DNA from: Candidatus Moranbacteria bacterium GW2011_GWC2_40_12
GTDB taxonomy: Bacteria; Patescibacteria; Paceibacteria; Moranbacterales; UBA11712
Direction: 5' to 3'
Assembly (NCBI GenBank): GCA_000995965.1
Contig: LBYD01000002.1
Span: 1 to 64,000 of the forward strand
DNA: 64,000 nucleotides
The notes beneath the pieces were generated by a model. The model worked only from the letters and a program-made list of their open reading frames with translations. It was not told the origin of the DNA and ran no database searches. Shown here one piece after another: positions 15,217-22,316 of this stretch (positions are counted from its first letter, which is position 1; each line of letters opens with the position of its first letter). Position numbers and translations under genes: made by a program.

Positions 15217-15411
15217 ATGAAAACTCTCTCTTGCAAAGATTTGGGCATGGATGACGGCTTTGTCGCCAAAGGCGTGAGTGAAGACGAGGTAATGGACAAA
15301 ATGATGATGCACGTCAAGGAAATGCACCCGGATATGATGAAAGGAAAGTCGGAAGAGGAAATGATGGAAATGAAAAAAATGATGAAGGAAAAGATGAAAG
15401 ACGAAATGTAG
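15217..15411 (+). CDS. DUF1059 family small protein
   Basis: A 64-residue Met-rich protein beginning MKTLSCKDLGMDDGFVAKGVSEDEVMDKM. This is the DUF1059 pattern (C-x-D-x-G-x-x-C-x-F-x-x-x-A/G with the second Cys replaced). The C-terminal half is unusually rich in Met, Lys and Glu. Function unknown; the start follows an AT-rich leader. Confidence 0.75.
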   Translation: MKTLSCKDLGMDDGFVAKGVSEDEVMDKMMMHVKEMHPDMMKGKSEEEMMEMKKMMKEKMKDEM

Positions 15412-15412
15412 G

Positions 15413-15601
15413 CTTTGCGATTATGTCGCAAAGCGCAACCCGGAATCAATCCTCGGCGCAAATTTTATAAAATCGAAAAAGTTAGGCGAAGCCGCTTCGC
15501 GCTCGAGGCAAATTAAGCAAACAATGCATATTTGGGATTGGTGCCGGGGTGGCCATCTGGAATCTATCGCAAAAGCGGTCCGCAAGGGGTCCGTTTTTGC
15601 G
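15413..15601. other. Intergenic stretch with two hairpins upstream of msrB
   Basis: No gene. At 15413-15435 the arms GCTTTGCGA and TCGCAAAGC enclose TTATG, possibly ending the DUF1059 transcript. At about 15568-15601 a second stem pairs TCGCAAAAGCGG with CCGTTTTTGCGA across the TCCGCAAGGGGT segment. It ends only about 12 nt before the msrB ATG, so it would lie in the leader and could limit ribosome access. Confidence 0.45.
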
Positions 15602-15612
15602 AAACAGAAATT

Positions 15613-16032
15613 ATGCTCAAGAAAATTAAAAAAAGTGAAGACGAGTGGAAAAAAATATTGACAACGGAACAATTCCGGGTGATGCGCCAGCATGGAACCG
15701 AGGCGCCATTCACGTGCTCTTGGAATAAAAATGAAAACGGCGTATATCATTGCGCCGCCTGCGGGCTTCCCCTTTTTCGCCATGAGCATAAGTTTGATTC
15801 CGGCACGGGCTGGCCAAGCTATTTTCAGCCGGTCGCGCCCGACCATGTGGAATTTCAAGTGGACAGTTCCCATGGCATGATTCGGGAAGAGGTGCGCTGC
15901 GCCCGTTGCGATTCGCATCTCGGACACGTCTTTGAAGGCGGCCCGCCCCCGACACGAAAAAGGTATTGCATCAACTCGATTGCCTTGAAATTTATTCCCG
16001 AAATAGATGAGGAACCGGGAGATGGAGAATAA
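15613..16032 (+). CDS. msrB: Peptide methionine-(R)-S-oxide reductase MsrB
   Basis: A 139-residue enzyme reducing the R-epimer of methionine sulfoxide. Zinc is held by the two CxxC pairs YHCAACGLPLF and RCARCDSHLGHVF. The substrate pocket FDSGTGWPSYF is present, as is the catalytic Cys in RYCINSIALKF. I chose the ATG at 15613 because the family begins around KSEDEWKKILTTEQFRVMR; an in-frame start 81 nt upstream would add unrelated residues across the leader hairpin. It is not linked to msrA, which lies 5.4 kb away. Confidence 0.95.
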   Translation: MLKKIKKSEDEWKKILTTEQFRVMRQHGTEAPFTCSWNKNENGVYHCAACGLPLFRHEHKFDSGTGWPSYFQPVAPDHVEFQVDSSHGMIREEVRCARCDSHLGHVFEGGPPPTRKRYCINSIALKFIPEIDEEPGDGE

Positions 16033-16121
16033 ACCATAATTTTGAGAGACTTTTTTTGCGAAGGTTGTTTTTGGTGCTAAACTGAAAAAAGATTCGGTGA
16101 ATTAATGGAGAGATTGGAAAA

Positions 16122-17288
16122 ATGACAAAGCGTCTCGCGTTGATTTTGGCACTTTTTGTTTTAGCGGCCTCTTTTCTTGGAGGTATGGTTTGGCTGGGCG
16201 GGAAAAAAAACAAAAAAGTGATTTTGCCGCCGCCTGAGGAAATTGAGGCGCCTCCACCTTCCGAAGAAATTTCCATTCCGTCCCTTCCCGGAATCGGAGA
16301 AGAAAAAACTCCCCCTCCCCCTGTTTCCATGTCTCGGCTCAAGAAGGAAGGCTGCGTCGCCGATGGAATCCTTTCGCAATACAATCCCGAGAGCGACCAG
16401 TTTATCAGCCTCGTAAACCGCTCCAATTGCTATTATCTCCACCGGGCCGTTGAAACTTGGCGCCAGCCGCCACGTTTTGAAGTTATAAACAACGTGATGA
16501 ACCGGATAACCAAAAAAGATGTTGTCTATGGAATGTTCATCGCCGAAGCTTTGGATACGAAGGATAATTACAAAAACGCCTCAAGCGGCCGCTATTTCCG
16601 CTTCCGAAAAATGTGCCACAGGGATTCCTTGAACCGCTGGGGCGAACACACCTGCGTTCCGACTTTTTCAAGTTCCGAATATCGCGATTATTTGAAATAC
16701 ATCACCCGCCGGGCGATGGACCTGGGCATTCAGAGCTTCACTTTCGGACAAATACAAATGCAGGAAAGCTCAAACCGAAAATACGCTCCCCGAGTCGTCA
16801 ACAGCATCCGCGAGTATGCGAAGAAAAAAGGGATTGACGTGGTGGTTGGCGCCCAGACCGGATCAATCACCGACCCGAAATATCTGAAGCTTTTTGACTA
16901 TATTGAAGGCGGAGTGGGAATTGATTCAAACGGCGACATTGAAGACGGGCCATGCCTCTCTTCCAGAGGGTCCTGCTGGGCGCTTCTTTGGCACAAAAAT
17001 TTCACGTCAAATGCGAAGAATGTCCTTCTCCATCTCGACTGGACCGGTATCAAGTCTGATGACCTCGATATCTTTGCCCGCATGAGCACGGAAAAAAGAG
17101 CCGAAACGCTCCGAAAGCTCCACAAAAAATTCACTTCGCAAAATATGGGATTTCTTATGCCCTATTTCGGCGTCCTCGACACAAGTAATGGCGGCTGCTT
17201 CGGCCCCAAGAAAAGATATTATTCCCCCGACAATGCCTACGGCTGTCGGGACGAAGACGCCATCAACGCGATTCTCGGGGGGAAGTAA
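16122..17288 (+). CDS. Secreted or anchored hypothetical protein, possible TIM-barrel enzyme
   Basis: A 388-residue protein with an N-terminal hydrophobic segment (5-26), a Pro/Glu-rich linker to about residue 70, and a Cys-containing extracellular domain. The domain alternates strands and helices: KKDVVYGMFIAEALDTKD, AMDLGIQSFTFGQIQMQES, AKKKGIDVVVGAQTGSI, LFDYIEGGVGIDSNGDIE, KNVLLHLDWTGIKSDD, GFLMPYFGVLDTSNGGCFGP. This is like a beta/alpha barrel of a glycoside-hydrolase type, but I cannot name the family. Paired Cys residues suggest disulfides and an outside location. Confidence 0.65.
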   Translation: MTKRLALILALFVLAASFLGGMVWLGGKKNKKVILPPPEEIEAPPPSEEISIPSLPGIGEEKTPPPPVSMSRLKKEGCVADGILSQYNPESDQFISLVNRSNCYYLHRAVETWRQPPRFEVINNVMNRITKKDVVYGMFIAEALDTKDNYKNASSGRYFRFRKMCHRDSLNRWGEHTCVPTFSSSEYRDYLKYITRRAMDLGIQSFTFGQIQMQESSNRKYAPRVVNSIREYAKKKGIDVVVGAQTGSITDPKYLKLFDYIEGGVGIDSNGDIEDGPCLSSRGSCWALLWHKNFTSNAKNVLLHLDWTGIKSDDLDIFARMSTEKRAETLRKLHKKFTSQNMGFLMPYFGVLDTSNGGCFGPKKRYYSPDNAYGCRDEDAINAILGGK

Positions 17289-17319
17289 CCGTCTTTTTGG
17301 GCTGGATTCAGTATTTTTT

Positions 17320-17454
17320 GCCAATATTTCCAATATTGCTTCAACTAAAATAACCCTACACCCGTAAACCAGTTTACGGGTGTAAATCTTCTTAATTTGA
17401 GGAAAGGTGTTATTTTTATCCCGCTTGACCAAGTCCCGGATATTTGGTTACCAT
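17320..17454 (+). promoter_or_regulatory. Intergenic region: AATATT inverted repeat, strong hairpin, promoter of the HAD gene
   Basis: 17320-17339 carries GCCAATATTTCCAATATTGC, which resembles the inverted repeat at 28204-28223. 17356-17381 is a hairpin with perfect 12-bp arms ACACCCGTAAAC and GTTTACGGGTGT, a probable terminator. A promoter follows: TTGACC at 17425-17430 and TACCAT at 17449-17454 (18 bp spacing). A GGAGG ribosome site precedes the start codon at 17514. Confidence 0.5.
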
Positions 17455-17513
17455 AGGGGCACTTAACAAAAGCGTAAACCGACGCAAAAACATATTTTGG
17501 AGGATATCCGTTT

Positions 17514-18233
17514 ATGGCTAAAAAGGCAATCATGTCAGACGCGATGTTCACGGTCGTTCGTGCTCCTTTTGGAAGATGGGTGCTCTATCGGGAACTCATA
17601 TTCAATCTCACCGGCGTCCAGGCCGATCCGGCGATCATTGAACTGATTTACAAGAAAGAGCGCCAAGCCGCCGAAAGCAAGGGACAGGTGGCATTCCTTA
17701 AGTCCGGCGATTACCGCCGGCATTGGGGCGCGATCAACGCCAATCTTCTCCGACAACTTGATCCATCAATCAGCCAATTGGAAGCCCAAGAAATAGGTGA
17801 GCAAATTTTTTCGGAGGTGATGTTCAATCCGACAAATTATTTGCTGCAACACGAGCTTGAAGATTTCATCTTGGCCGCCCGGGAAAAGGATTACGCGCTG
17901 TATCTTGCCACCAATCAGGAGGTTGCCGGGATAAAACGGATTCTGGAATATTTCCAAATCAGACCTTATTTCAAGAACATTTTCGTCTCCGATGTGATTG
18001 GGTTCAAAAAACCTGATCCGCGCTTCTTCGAGCATTGCATCAAGGCAACCAAATGTTCTCCTGGCCACATCGCTTTTTTAGGAAACAATCCCCGGAACGA
18101 TATGGAGGGCGCCGCGGCCGGCGGAATTTCACATCGGTTCCTTTTTGATCCGGATGGGGAGCATTTGGATACCGAATGCGCTGTCAGCTATATTCAGATC
18201 AGGAGCCTATTGGAACTTTTCAGCCACTTCTAG
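17514..18233 (+). CDS. HAD-superfamily hydrolase-like protein with altered motif I
   Basis: A 239-residue protein with the HAD fold: a helical cap (about 25-105), motif II in YLATNQ, motif III in IGFKKPDPRFF and motif IV in IAFLGNNPRNDMEGAAAGG. Motif I reads SDAMFTVV where phosphatases have DxDGTxx. The nucleophilic Asp is kept but the second Asp is Met, so classical phosphatase chemistry is doubtful; dehalogenase-type or non-catalytic roles are possible. It is a monocistronic gene with a strong SD and its own terminator (18248-18269 plus T-run), unlike most neighbours. Confidence 0.75.
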   Translation: MAKKAIMSDAMFTVVRAPFGRWVLYRELIFNLTGVQADPAIIELIYKKERQAAESKGQVAFLKSGDYRRHWGAINANLLRQLDPSISQLEAQEIGEQIFSEVMFNPTNYLLQHELEDFILAAREKDYALYLATNQEVAGIKRILEYFQIRPYFKNIFVSDVIGFKKPDPRFFEHCIKATKCSPGHIAFLGNNPRNDMEGAAAGGISHRFLFDPDGEHLDTECAVSYIQIRSLLELFSHF

Positions 18234-18247
18234 CACATCGCGCATTT

Positions 18248-18278
18248 GGGCGGACCTTCGGGACCGCCCTTTCATTTT
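18248..18278 (+). terminator. Terminator after the HAD gene
   Basis: GGGCGG and CCGCCC arms around ACCTTCGGGA, followed by TTTCATTTT. Confidence 0.7.
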
Positions 18279-18369
18279 ATAAATTTCAATTGCCCTTTTG
18301 CCTAATTTTTGATAGAGTATATGAAGTCAATTGAGGATCTTTTCCAATTCAAAAAGTTGACGGACTGAA

Positions 18370-18564
18370 ATGCCAAAAGGAGATAAAAAAGTTATGGTGG
18401 CCTTGGTTGTCATTATTTTTGTCTTTTTTATCATTCTCGGCCTTGTGTATCTTCTCGCAAGTCTTTATAACAAAGACCGGAATATCGTGGGCGGGGCGAT
18501 TTTGATGTTGCTCTCGTGCGTCATTCTCCTCGCGCTTTTCCTCATTTCCGTCTATAACCGCTAA
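18370..18564 (+). CDS. Small two-helix membrane protein
   Basis: A 64-residue protein with two hydrophobic helices (about 8-30, VMVALVVIIFVFFIILGLVYLLA, and 40-61, GGAILMLLSCVILLALFLIS) joined by a short charged loop (LYNKDRNIV). No family recognised. A clear terminator follows at 18581. Confidence 0.6.
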   Translation: MPKGDKKVMVALVVIIFVFFIILGLVYLLASLYNKDRNIVGGAILMLLSCVILLALFLISVYNR

Positions 18565-18580
18565 TCGCTTTTAATCAGTA

Positions 18581-18603
18581 ACCCCCTCGCGGGGTATTTT
18601 TTT
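18581..18603 (+). terminator. Rho-independent terminator
   Basis: ACCCCC-TCGC-GGGGT followed by ATTTTTTTC, 17 nt after the small membrane protein gene. Confidence 0.75.
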
Positions 18604-18617
18604 CATTTTCCCAACTT

Positions 18618-18691
18618 AGCATTTTGCCACGGCCGTGGGAAAATGCTGAATGCGCGTTCTTGGCTTCGCTAAGGTTCGACATTAGTGAAGC
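18618..18691. repeat. Two adjacent hairpins in an intergenic stretch
   Basis: 18618-18647 folds as AGCATTTT-G-CCACG / CGTGG-G-AAAATGCT. 18663-18691 folds as GCTTCGCTAAGGT / ACATTAGTGAAGC around TCG and belongs to the AAGGT-TCG-ACCTT family also seen at 7594 and 8254. No gene lies between 18565 and 18829. Confidence 0.5.
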
Positions 18692-18731
18692 TCTAGTGTT
18701 TCAAATAAAATACCAAAATTTTACTTTTAAC

Positions 18732-18760
18732 TTGACATAAATAAATTGAGGTACTAGAAT
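18732..18760 (+). promoter_or_regulatory. Sigma-70 type promoter
   Basis: TTGACA at 18732-18737 and TAGAAT at 18755-18760, 17 bp apart, 70 nt before the start codon at 18830. Confidence 0.6.
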
Positions 18761-18829
18761 TTCCTATCAACTTTTTAATGTTGATATTTACAGAAAACCC
18801 AATTTTGCCACGAGGGAGGGCATCGTATC

Positions 18830-19132
18830 ATGGAAAAGGATTATTTGCTGAACAGAGCATCGCTTTTCGCCATCGCGAATCGGGAGAATCGGCCTTTGGG
18901 CTTCGGCTGTCCCGAAAGCGGTCTGTACATTTTCACCTACGTATTCACGACCAAAGAATCAGCTCAAAGGTACCTGGATAGTCGTGATACGAAGATCAAA
19001 GGGATCTGCTCCATCGTCGGTCCCTTCGGCAATTTCAAGGCGTTAATGGCGCACTTTGACTTCCGGGGAAGTGGGCACGGTTTTCGGTTTTTCGATGAAA
19101 AAGGACATGCTGTCCTCGAACACCATGCTTGA
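18830..19132 (+). CDS. Hypothetical small protein
   Basis: A 100-residue soluble protein without a recognised family. It has alternating strands and helices (SLFAIANRENRPLGFGC, SGLYIFTYVFTTKESAQRYL, GICSIVGPFGNFKALMAHFDFRGSGHGFRFFDEKGHAVLEH), a pattern seen in small ferredoxin-like alpha/beta folds. It has a promoter, a purine-rich site (GAGGGAGGGC) before the ATG and a downstream hairpin, so it is likely a real single-gene unit. Confidence 0.55.
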   Translation: MEKDYLLNRASLFAIANRENRPLGFGCPESGLYIFTYVFTTKESAQRYLDSRDTKIKGICSIVGPFGNFKALMAHFDFRGSGHGFRFFDEKGHAVLEHHA

Positions 19133-19170
19133 GGCGCAACAAATCACCATTCGGAAAAAAGGTGCGACCA

Positions 19171-19189
19171 GTCGAGGACGGTCCTCGAC
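19171..19189. repeat. GTCGAGGAC-G-GTCCTCGAC hairpin repeat (copy 1)
   Basis: A perfect 9-bp stem inside a longer conserved block that begins GTGCGACC at 19162 and ends with AATCAT. A second copy is at 22174-22207, and a weak, degenerate one at about 19356-19390. It may serve as terminator for the gene at 18830. Confidence 0.5.
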
Positions 19190-19415
19190 TTAATCATTTT
19201 TGAATGTAACAAAAAATCCAAGTCTAAATAATCAGGAGGGAAAAGCAGCGTCAGGGTCAAATTCCAGCGCGGCCATGGAATCGCGATTGTTGAGATGCCC
19301 ATCGCGGAAATCTCTTCGGGTGCGATTGCGAAACTGAGAAAGAAAATCTGATCTGCGACCATTTGAAAACGATCCTCAATTGAATCAGACTGCCACTGCC
19401 CAGGAGGAATGGCTC

Positions 19416-19820
19416 ATGCCCGATAATGATTGGCCACCGATCCTTGAAGGAATCTTGGCGGAATTGAACTCGCCTGCCTGCACATCGCATTACGTCGAGT
19501 TTGTCGCCTGCCTGTATGGCAAGCACCGGTCATTTTGTCCACCCGAGATTATCCCGAATATGATCGATTCCCTGCAAAAATCGATGATTATCGCGCCCTT
19601 CCTGGAGGGTCTTGTCGATACGGCTGTTGGGAATCTCAAAATTCAGCTCAGGAAACATACGGGACCTGAACCGCCGGCTGAATGCCCGGATTGCGGCGGA
19701 AAACTGGAAAAGGCCACCGGGCACAGGGAAGTCATAAAAGGCGACCTTAAGTGCGTCGGCGATTGCAAGAAGTTCTTTTTCTTCGTCATTGGCCAATTGA
19801 GGCCTGGCCACAATGATTAA
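19416..19820 (+). CDS. Hypothetical protein with C-terminal zinc-ribbon-like Cys motif
   Basis: A 134-residue protein. Helical N-terminal two thirds (ILEGILAELNSPACTSHYVEFVACLYG, IIPNMIDSLQKSMIIAPFLEG) are followed by CPDCGG near residue 90 and CVGDC near residue 117, a possible four-Cys metal site. The ATG at 19416 is chosen because AGGAGG lies 8 nt upstream; an earlier in-frame TTG lacks any site. No family recognised. A strong terminator follows, so it is a single-gene unit. Confidence 0.6.
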   Translation: MPDNDWPPILEGILAELNSPACTSHYVEFVACLYGKHRSFCPPEIIPNMIDSLQKSMIIAPFLEGLVDTAVGNLKIQLRKHTGPEPPAECPDCGGKLEKATGHREVIKGDLKCVGDCKKFFFFVIGQLRPGHND

Positions 19821-19844
19821 GAGTTAGCTTCAAGCCTGGAGCAA

Positions 19845-19897
19845 ACGGTTGCGGGAAATGCGCTTTCATAGGCGCTCCCCGCAACCGCTTTTTTATT
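19845..19897 (+). terminator. Terminator with long stem
   Basis: CGGTTGCGGG and CCCGCAACCG arms, an inner GCGC stem, then CTTTTTTA, 25 nt after the preceding gene. Confidence 0.75.
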
Positions 19898-19915
19898 TCG
19901 TTTCCGAGCTAATCT

Positions 19916-19938
19916 ATCCCAACATTCAATGTTGGGAT
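19916..19938. repeat. CCCAACATTCAATGTTGGG hairpin, 3' of AbrB paralogue 3
   Basis: Perfect 11-bp arms ATCCCAACATT / AATGTTGGGAT. It abuts the stop codon of the minus-strand AbrB gene (ends at 19940) and so may terminate it. The same arrangement is seen at 24126-24149. Confidence 0.6.
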
Positions 19939-19939
19939 T

Positions 19940-20113
19940 TCATTTTTTGCTCCGAGCGTCTTTGATAAGCAATCCGCCCTTGACCCGTTGGATGGCCAGC
20001 TTCTGCCGCTCCCGCCAGCCGAGATCGCGGATGTGTTCTTTGGGCAGGACTACATACATACTCCCCCGCCCGGTTTTGGTGAGTTTTCTCACAACTTTTT
20101 CTTTTTTCGCCAT
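19940..20113 (-). CDS. AbrB/SpoVT-like mini DNA-binding protein (paralogue 3)
   Basis: A 57-residue protein beginning MAKKEKVVRKLTKTGRGSMY and ending GGLLIKDARSKK. The pattern VVLPKEHIRDLGWRERQKL fits the AbrB swapped hairpin. It is almost identical to paralogue 4 (24147-24320) and clearly different from paralogues 1 and 2 (GKKSVGLTLPIEL). It starts 26 nt from its own palindrome GTAACGTAG-N4-CTACGTTAC. The gene is too short to be called easily but is supported by four paralogues. Confidence 0.78.
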   Translation of the reverse strand: MAKKEKVVRKLTKTGRGSMYVVLPKEHIRDLGWRERQKLAIQRVKGGLLIKDARSKK

Positions 20114-20138
20114 CGCTTTGCTTCTATATTTTTATTAA

Positions 20139-20160
20139 GTAACGTAGATCGCTACGTTAC
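20139..20160. promoter_or_regulatory. Palindromic operator GTAACGTAG-N4-CTACGTTAC
   Basis: Perfect 9-bp arms around ATCG, 26 nt upstream of the AbrB paralogue 3 start and about 80 nt upstream of a TATAAT (20240-20245) on the plus strand. It could control both directions. The same site with an ATAT centre stands at 24346-24367. Confidence 0.65.
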
Positions 20161-20302
20161 CCATTTTATACCGCATAGCGTAAATCGGACAAATGAAAAT
20201 TGGGGTTGCTTTCCTCCTCGCGGTTTTTTTGTTTTGGAGTATAATAGAAATGACCCAAAAAACAGGAGGGAGGATCTGTTTTTTTGGTTAATCCCAAAAT
20301 AT

Positions 20303-22126
20303 ATGCCCACCAAAACAACGCGCTACCGGAAATATTCTTTCCCCATCGCCTACGCCGGGATTTGCCCCGAAAAAGACGGTTTTTTTGCTGCTGTCCAAAA
20401 CGGGAAAAAAGTTTCTGCGATTGAATTTGTGAAGTGCCCGACCAAAAAAATTGACCAGAAAATTTTCTCCTGGCTCCAGAAATTTGCCGCTAGAAATGAA
20501 ATAAAAATCGTCGGCTGCGGACTGGCGATTGAAGAAGCTTCCAAAAAAATTGACGAGCTTACTTCCGACCTTTGGCTCAAGCAGGACATCGTGCCCTATG
20601 TTTTCAACATCCAGTCAAAGAACTCGAAAAAGAAAGCGCGAAGCGCCGCCGCCGAAGTGGCAAAAAGATTCGGGCATGACCACATCGTTGATGTTTCTTT
20701 CGATCCGGAGCGGCGAGTCCGCACGGTGCGCCTGGCAAGCCTCGACGATTTCCGAAGAACAATCGGACGGGATGATTTTCAGGAACTTCGAAATTTGGCT
20801 GAAAAATTCAAGGCGCAGGAAGGAAGACTCTATTTTTTCAGCTCTACTCCCCGCGGAGGCGGAGTGGCCATCATGCGCCATGCTATAATCAGGCTTTTTC
20901 GCCTTCTCGGAATTGACGCCAATTGGTATGTTTTGAGCTCAAAAAGAGAGGTTTTCGGAGTCACAAAGAGAAAAATTCACAATGTCCTTCAAAATGTGGC
21001 TCCGCCCGACACAAAATTTGCCTCGCGGGACAAAAAAATTCTTTCCGAGTGGTCGAAAAAGAACGCAAGGAATTTCGAACCGATATTCAAAAGAGCCAAA
21101 GTGATTGCCATTGATGATTACCAGCCCTCGGGAATGATTCCCTGTATCAAAAAAATAAATCCGAAAGCCAAAATTATCTACCGCTCCCATATCCAGATTG
21201 AGGCCAGCCTGATAAAGAAAAAAGACACTATCCAAAGCGAAGTCTGGGGGCATCTTTGGAAAAATATCCGCTTCGCCGATGTTTTTGTGAGCCACCCGAT
21301 TGAAAAATTCATTCCCTCGAACGTCCCCCGCCAGAAAACCGTCCTTATGGCCCCCTCGACCGACAAGTTGGACGGCCTCAACAAAAAACTTTCACCAAGC
21401 CAGCTGAAATTCTATATCAATCTTTTCAATAAACAGTCTTTAGGCTCTCCGCTCGACATGAAAAGACCCTACGTCATCCAGATCGCCCGCTTTGACCCGT
21501 CAAAAGGAATTCAGGACGTCATTGAATCATACCGCAAACTCCGCAAAAAACTCGATGCCGCAAAAATTCCCAAAAAAAATATCCCCCAGCTCGTGATCGC
21601 CGGACACGGCTCGGTTGACGACCCGGAGGGAGATTTCATTTTCACTTCCACTCTGAATCTTCTTGAGATGGATACCTACAAAGATATTTCCCCTGACATC
21701 AAAGTTGCCAAAGTCCCTCATAGCGATCAGATTTTGAACGCGCTCCTCAGCGAAAGCCTCATCGTCCTTCAGCTTTCCCATAAAGAAGGTTTTGAGTTCA
21801 AAGTGACGGAAGCGCTTCACAAGGGAAAGCCGGTGGTGGCCTACCGTACAGGAGGAATTCCGCTCCAAGTTGAACATGGCATCAGCGGGTATCTTGTTAA
21901 AACCGGAAACACCAACCAGGTTGCCCGATATTTGTTCAAGCTTCTAATAGACAAAAAGAAATATCTTGAAATGTCCCGAAACGCCAAAGATCATCTCAAA
22001 AAAGATTTTTTTACCGCATCAAGCGCCGCCAAGTGGCTTTTTCTTGCAACTGAGCTTTTGGAAAAAGGAAAAATCAAAGGCAACCGGAAATTGGTCCGGG
22101 ATCTGATGGCTAAGGCAAAAAAATGA
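20303..22126 (+). CDS. TreT-like trehalose synthase / GT4 glycosyltransferase
   Basis: A 607-residue enzyme. The N-terminal 190 residues (FPIAYAGICPEKDGFFAAVQN, VKCPTKKIDQKIFSWLQKF) form a domain seen in trehalose synthase/phosphorylase relatives. The GT-B glycosyltransferase follows: GGGVAIMRHAIIRLFRLLGIDANWYVL, IYRSHIQIEAS, PYVIQIARFDPSKGIQDVIESY, and the nucleotide-sugar site HKEGFEFKVTEALHKGKPVVAYRTGGIPLQVEHGISGYLV with the E-x7-E pattern. TreT makes trehalose from NDP-glucose and glucose. The ATG at 20303 is chosen because the frame further upstream runs through the promoter and the AbrB operator. The sugar specificity is inferred. Confidence 0.85.
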   Translation: MPTKTTRYRKYSFPIAYAGICPEKDGFFAAVQNGKKVSAIEFVKCPTKKIDQKIFSWLQKFAARNEIKIVGCGLAIEEASKKIDELTSDLWLKQDIVPYVFNIQSKNSKKKARSAAAEVAKRFGHDHIVDVSFDPERRVRTVRLASLDDFRRTIGRDDFQELRNLAEKFKAQEGRLYFFSSTPRGGGVAIMRHAIIRLFRLLGIDANWYVLSSKREVFGVTKRKIHNVLQNVAPPDTKFASRDKKILSEWSKKNARNFEPIFKRAKVIAIDDYQPSGMIPCIKKINPKAKIIYRSHIQIEASLIKKKDTIQSEVWGHLWKNIRFADVFVSHPIEKFIPSNVPRQKTVLMAPSTDKLDGLNKKLSPSQLKFYINLFNKQSLGSPLDMKRPYVIQIARFDPSKGIQDVIESYRKLRKKLDAAKIPKKNIPQLVIAGHGSVDDPEGDFIFTSTLNLLEMDTYKDISPDIKVAKVPHSDQILNALLSESLIVLQLSHKEGFEFKVTEALHKGKPVVAYRTGGIPLQVEHGISGYLVKTGNTNQVARYLFKLLIDKKKYLEMSRNAKDHLKKDFFTASSAAKWLFLATELLEKGKIKGNRKLVRDLMAKAKK

Positions 22127-22182
22127 GATTATAAGTAGTTTAGTTTGCTTTTTTCACTCTTAAAATAAAAATTGTGCGACCG

Positions 22183-22201
22183 GTCGAGGACGGTTCTCGA
22201 C
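22183..22201. repeat. GTCGAGGAC-GG-TTCTCGAC hairpin repeat (copy 2)
   Basis: Second copy of the element at 19171 (one G-T change), within the longer block GTGCGACCG...GACTGAGTCAT (22174-22208), 57 nt after the TreT-like gene. Confidence 0.5.
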
Positions 22202-22250
22202 TGAGTCATTAGGCCAGATTTCATATTTTCCCGCGGGCGGGAAACGGTGC

Positions 22251-22297
22251 AAACAAAAAAAAGCGGCGCACCCTTCCTTTGCAGGCCGGGTACGCCG
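22251..22297 (-). terminator. purH terminator
   Basis: On the minus strand CGGCGTACCC pairs with GGGTGCGCCG, followed by CTTTTTTTTTG. It begins 20 nt after the purH stop. Confidence 0.75.
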
Positions 22298-22316
22298 ATC
22301 GTAAAATGTTCATTGC

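Noticed and set aside
19988..20302. N-terminal extension of the TreT-like protein by 105 residues
   Set aside because: The extension covers the antisense of an AbrB gene, its operator and a TATAAT promoter, and it is not similar to the enzyme family.
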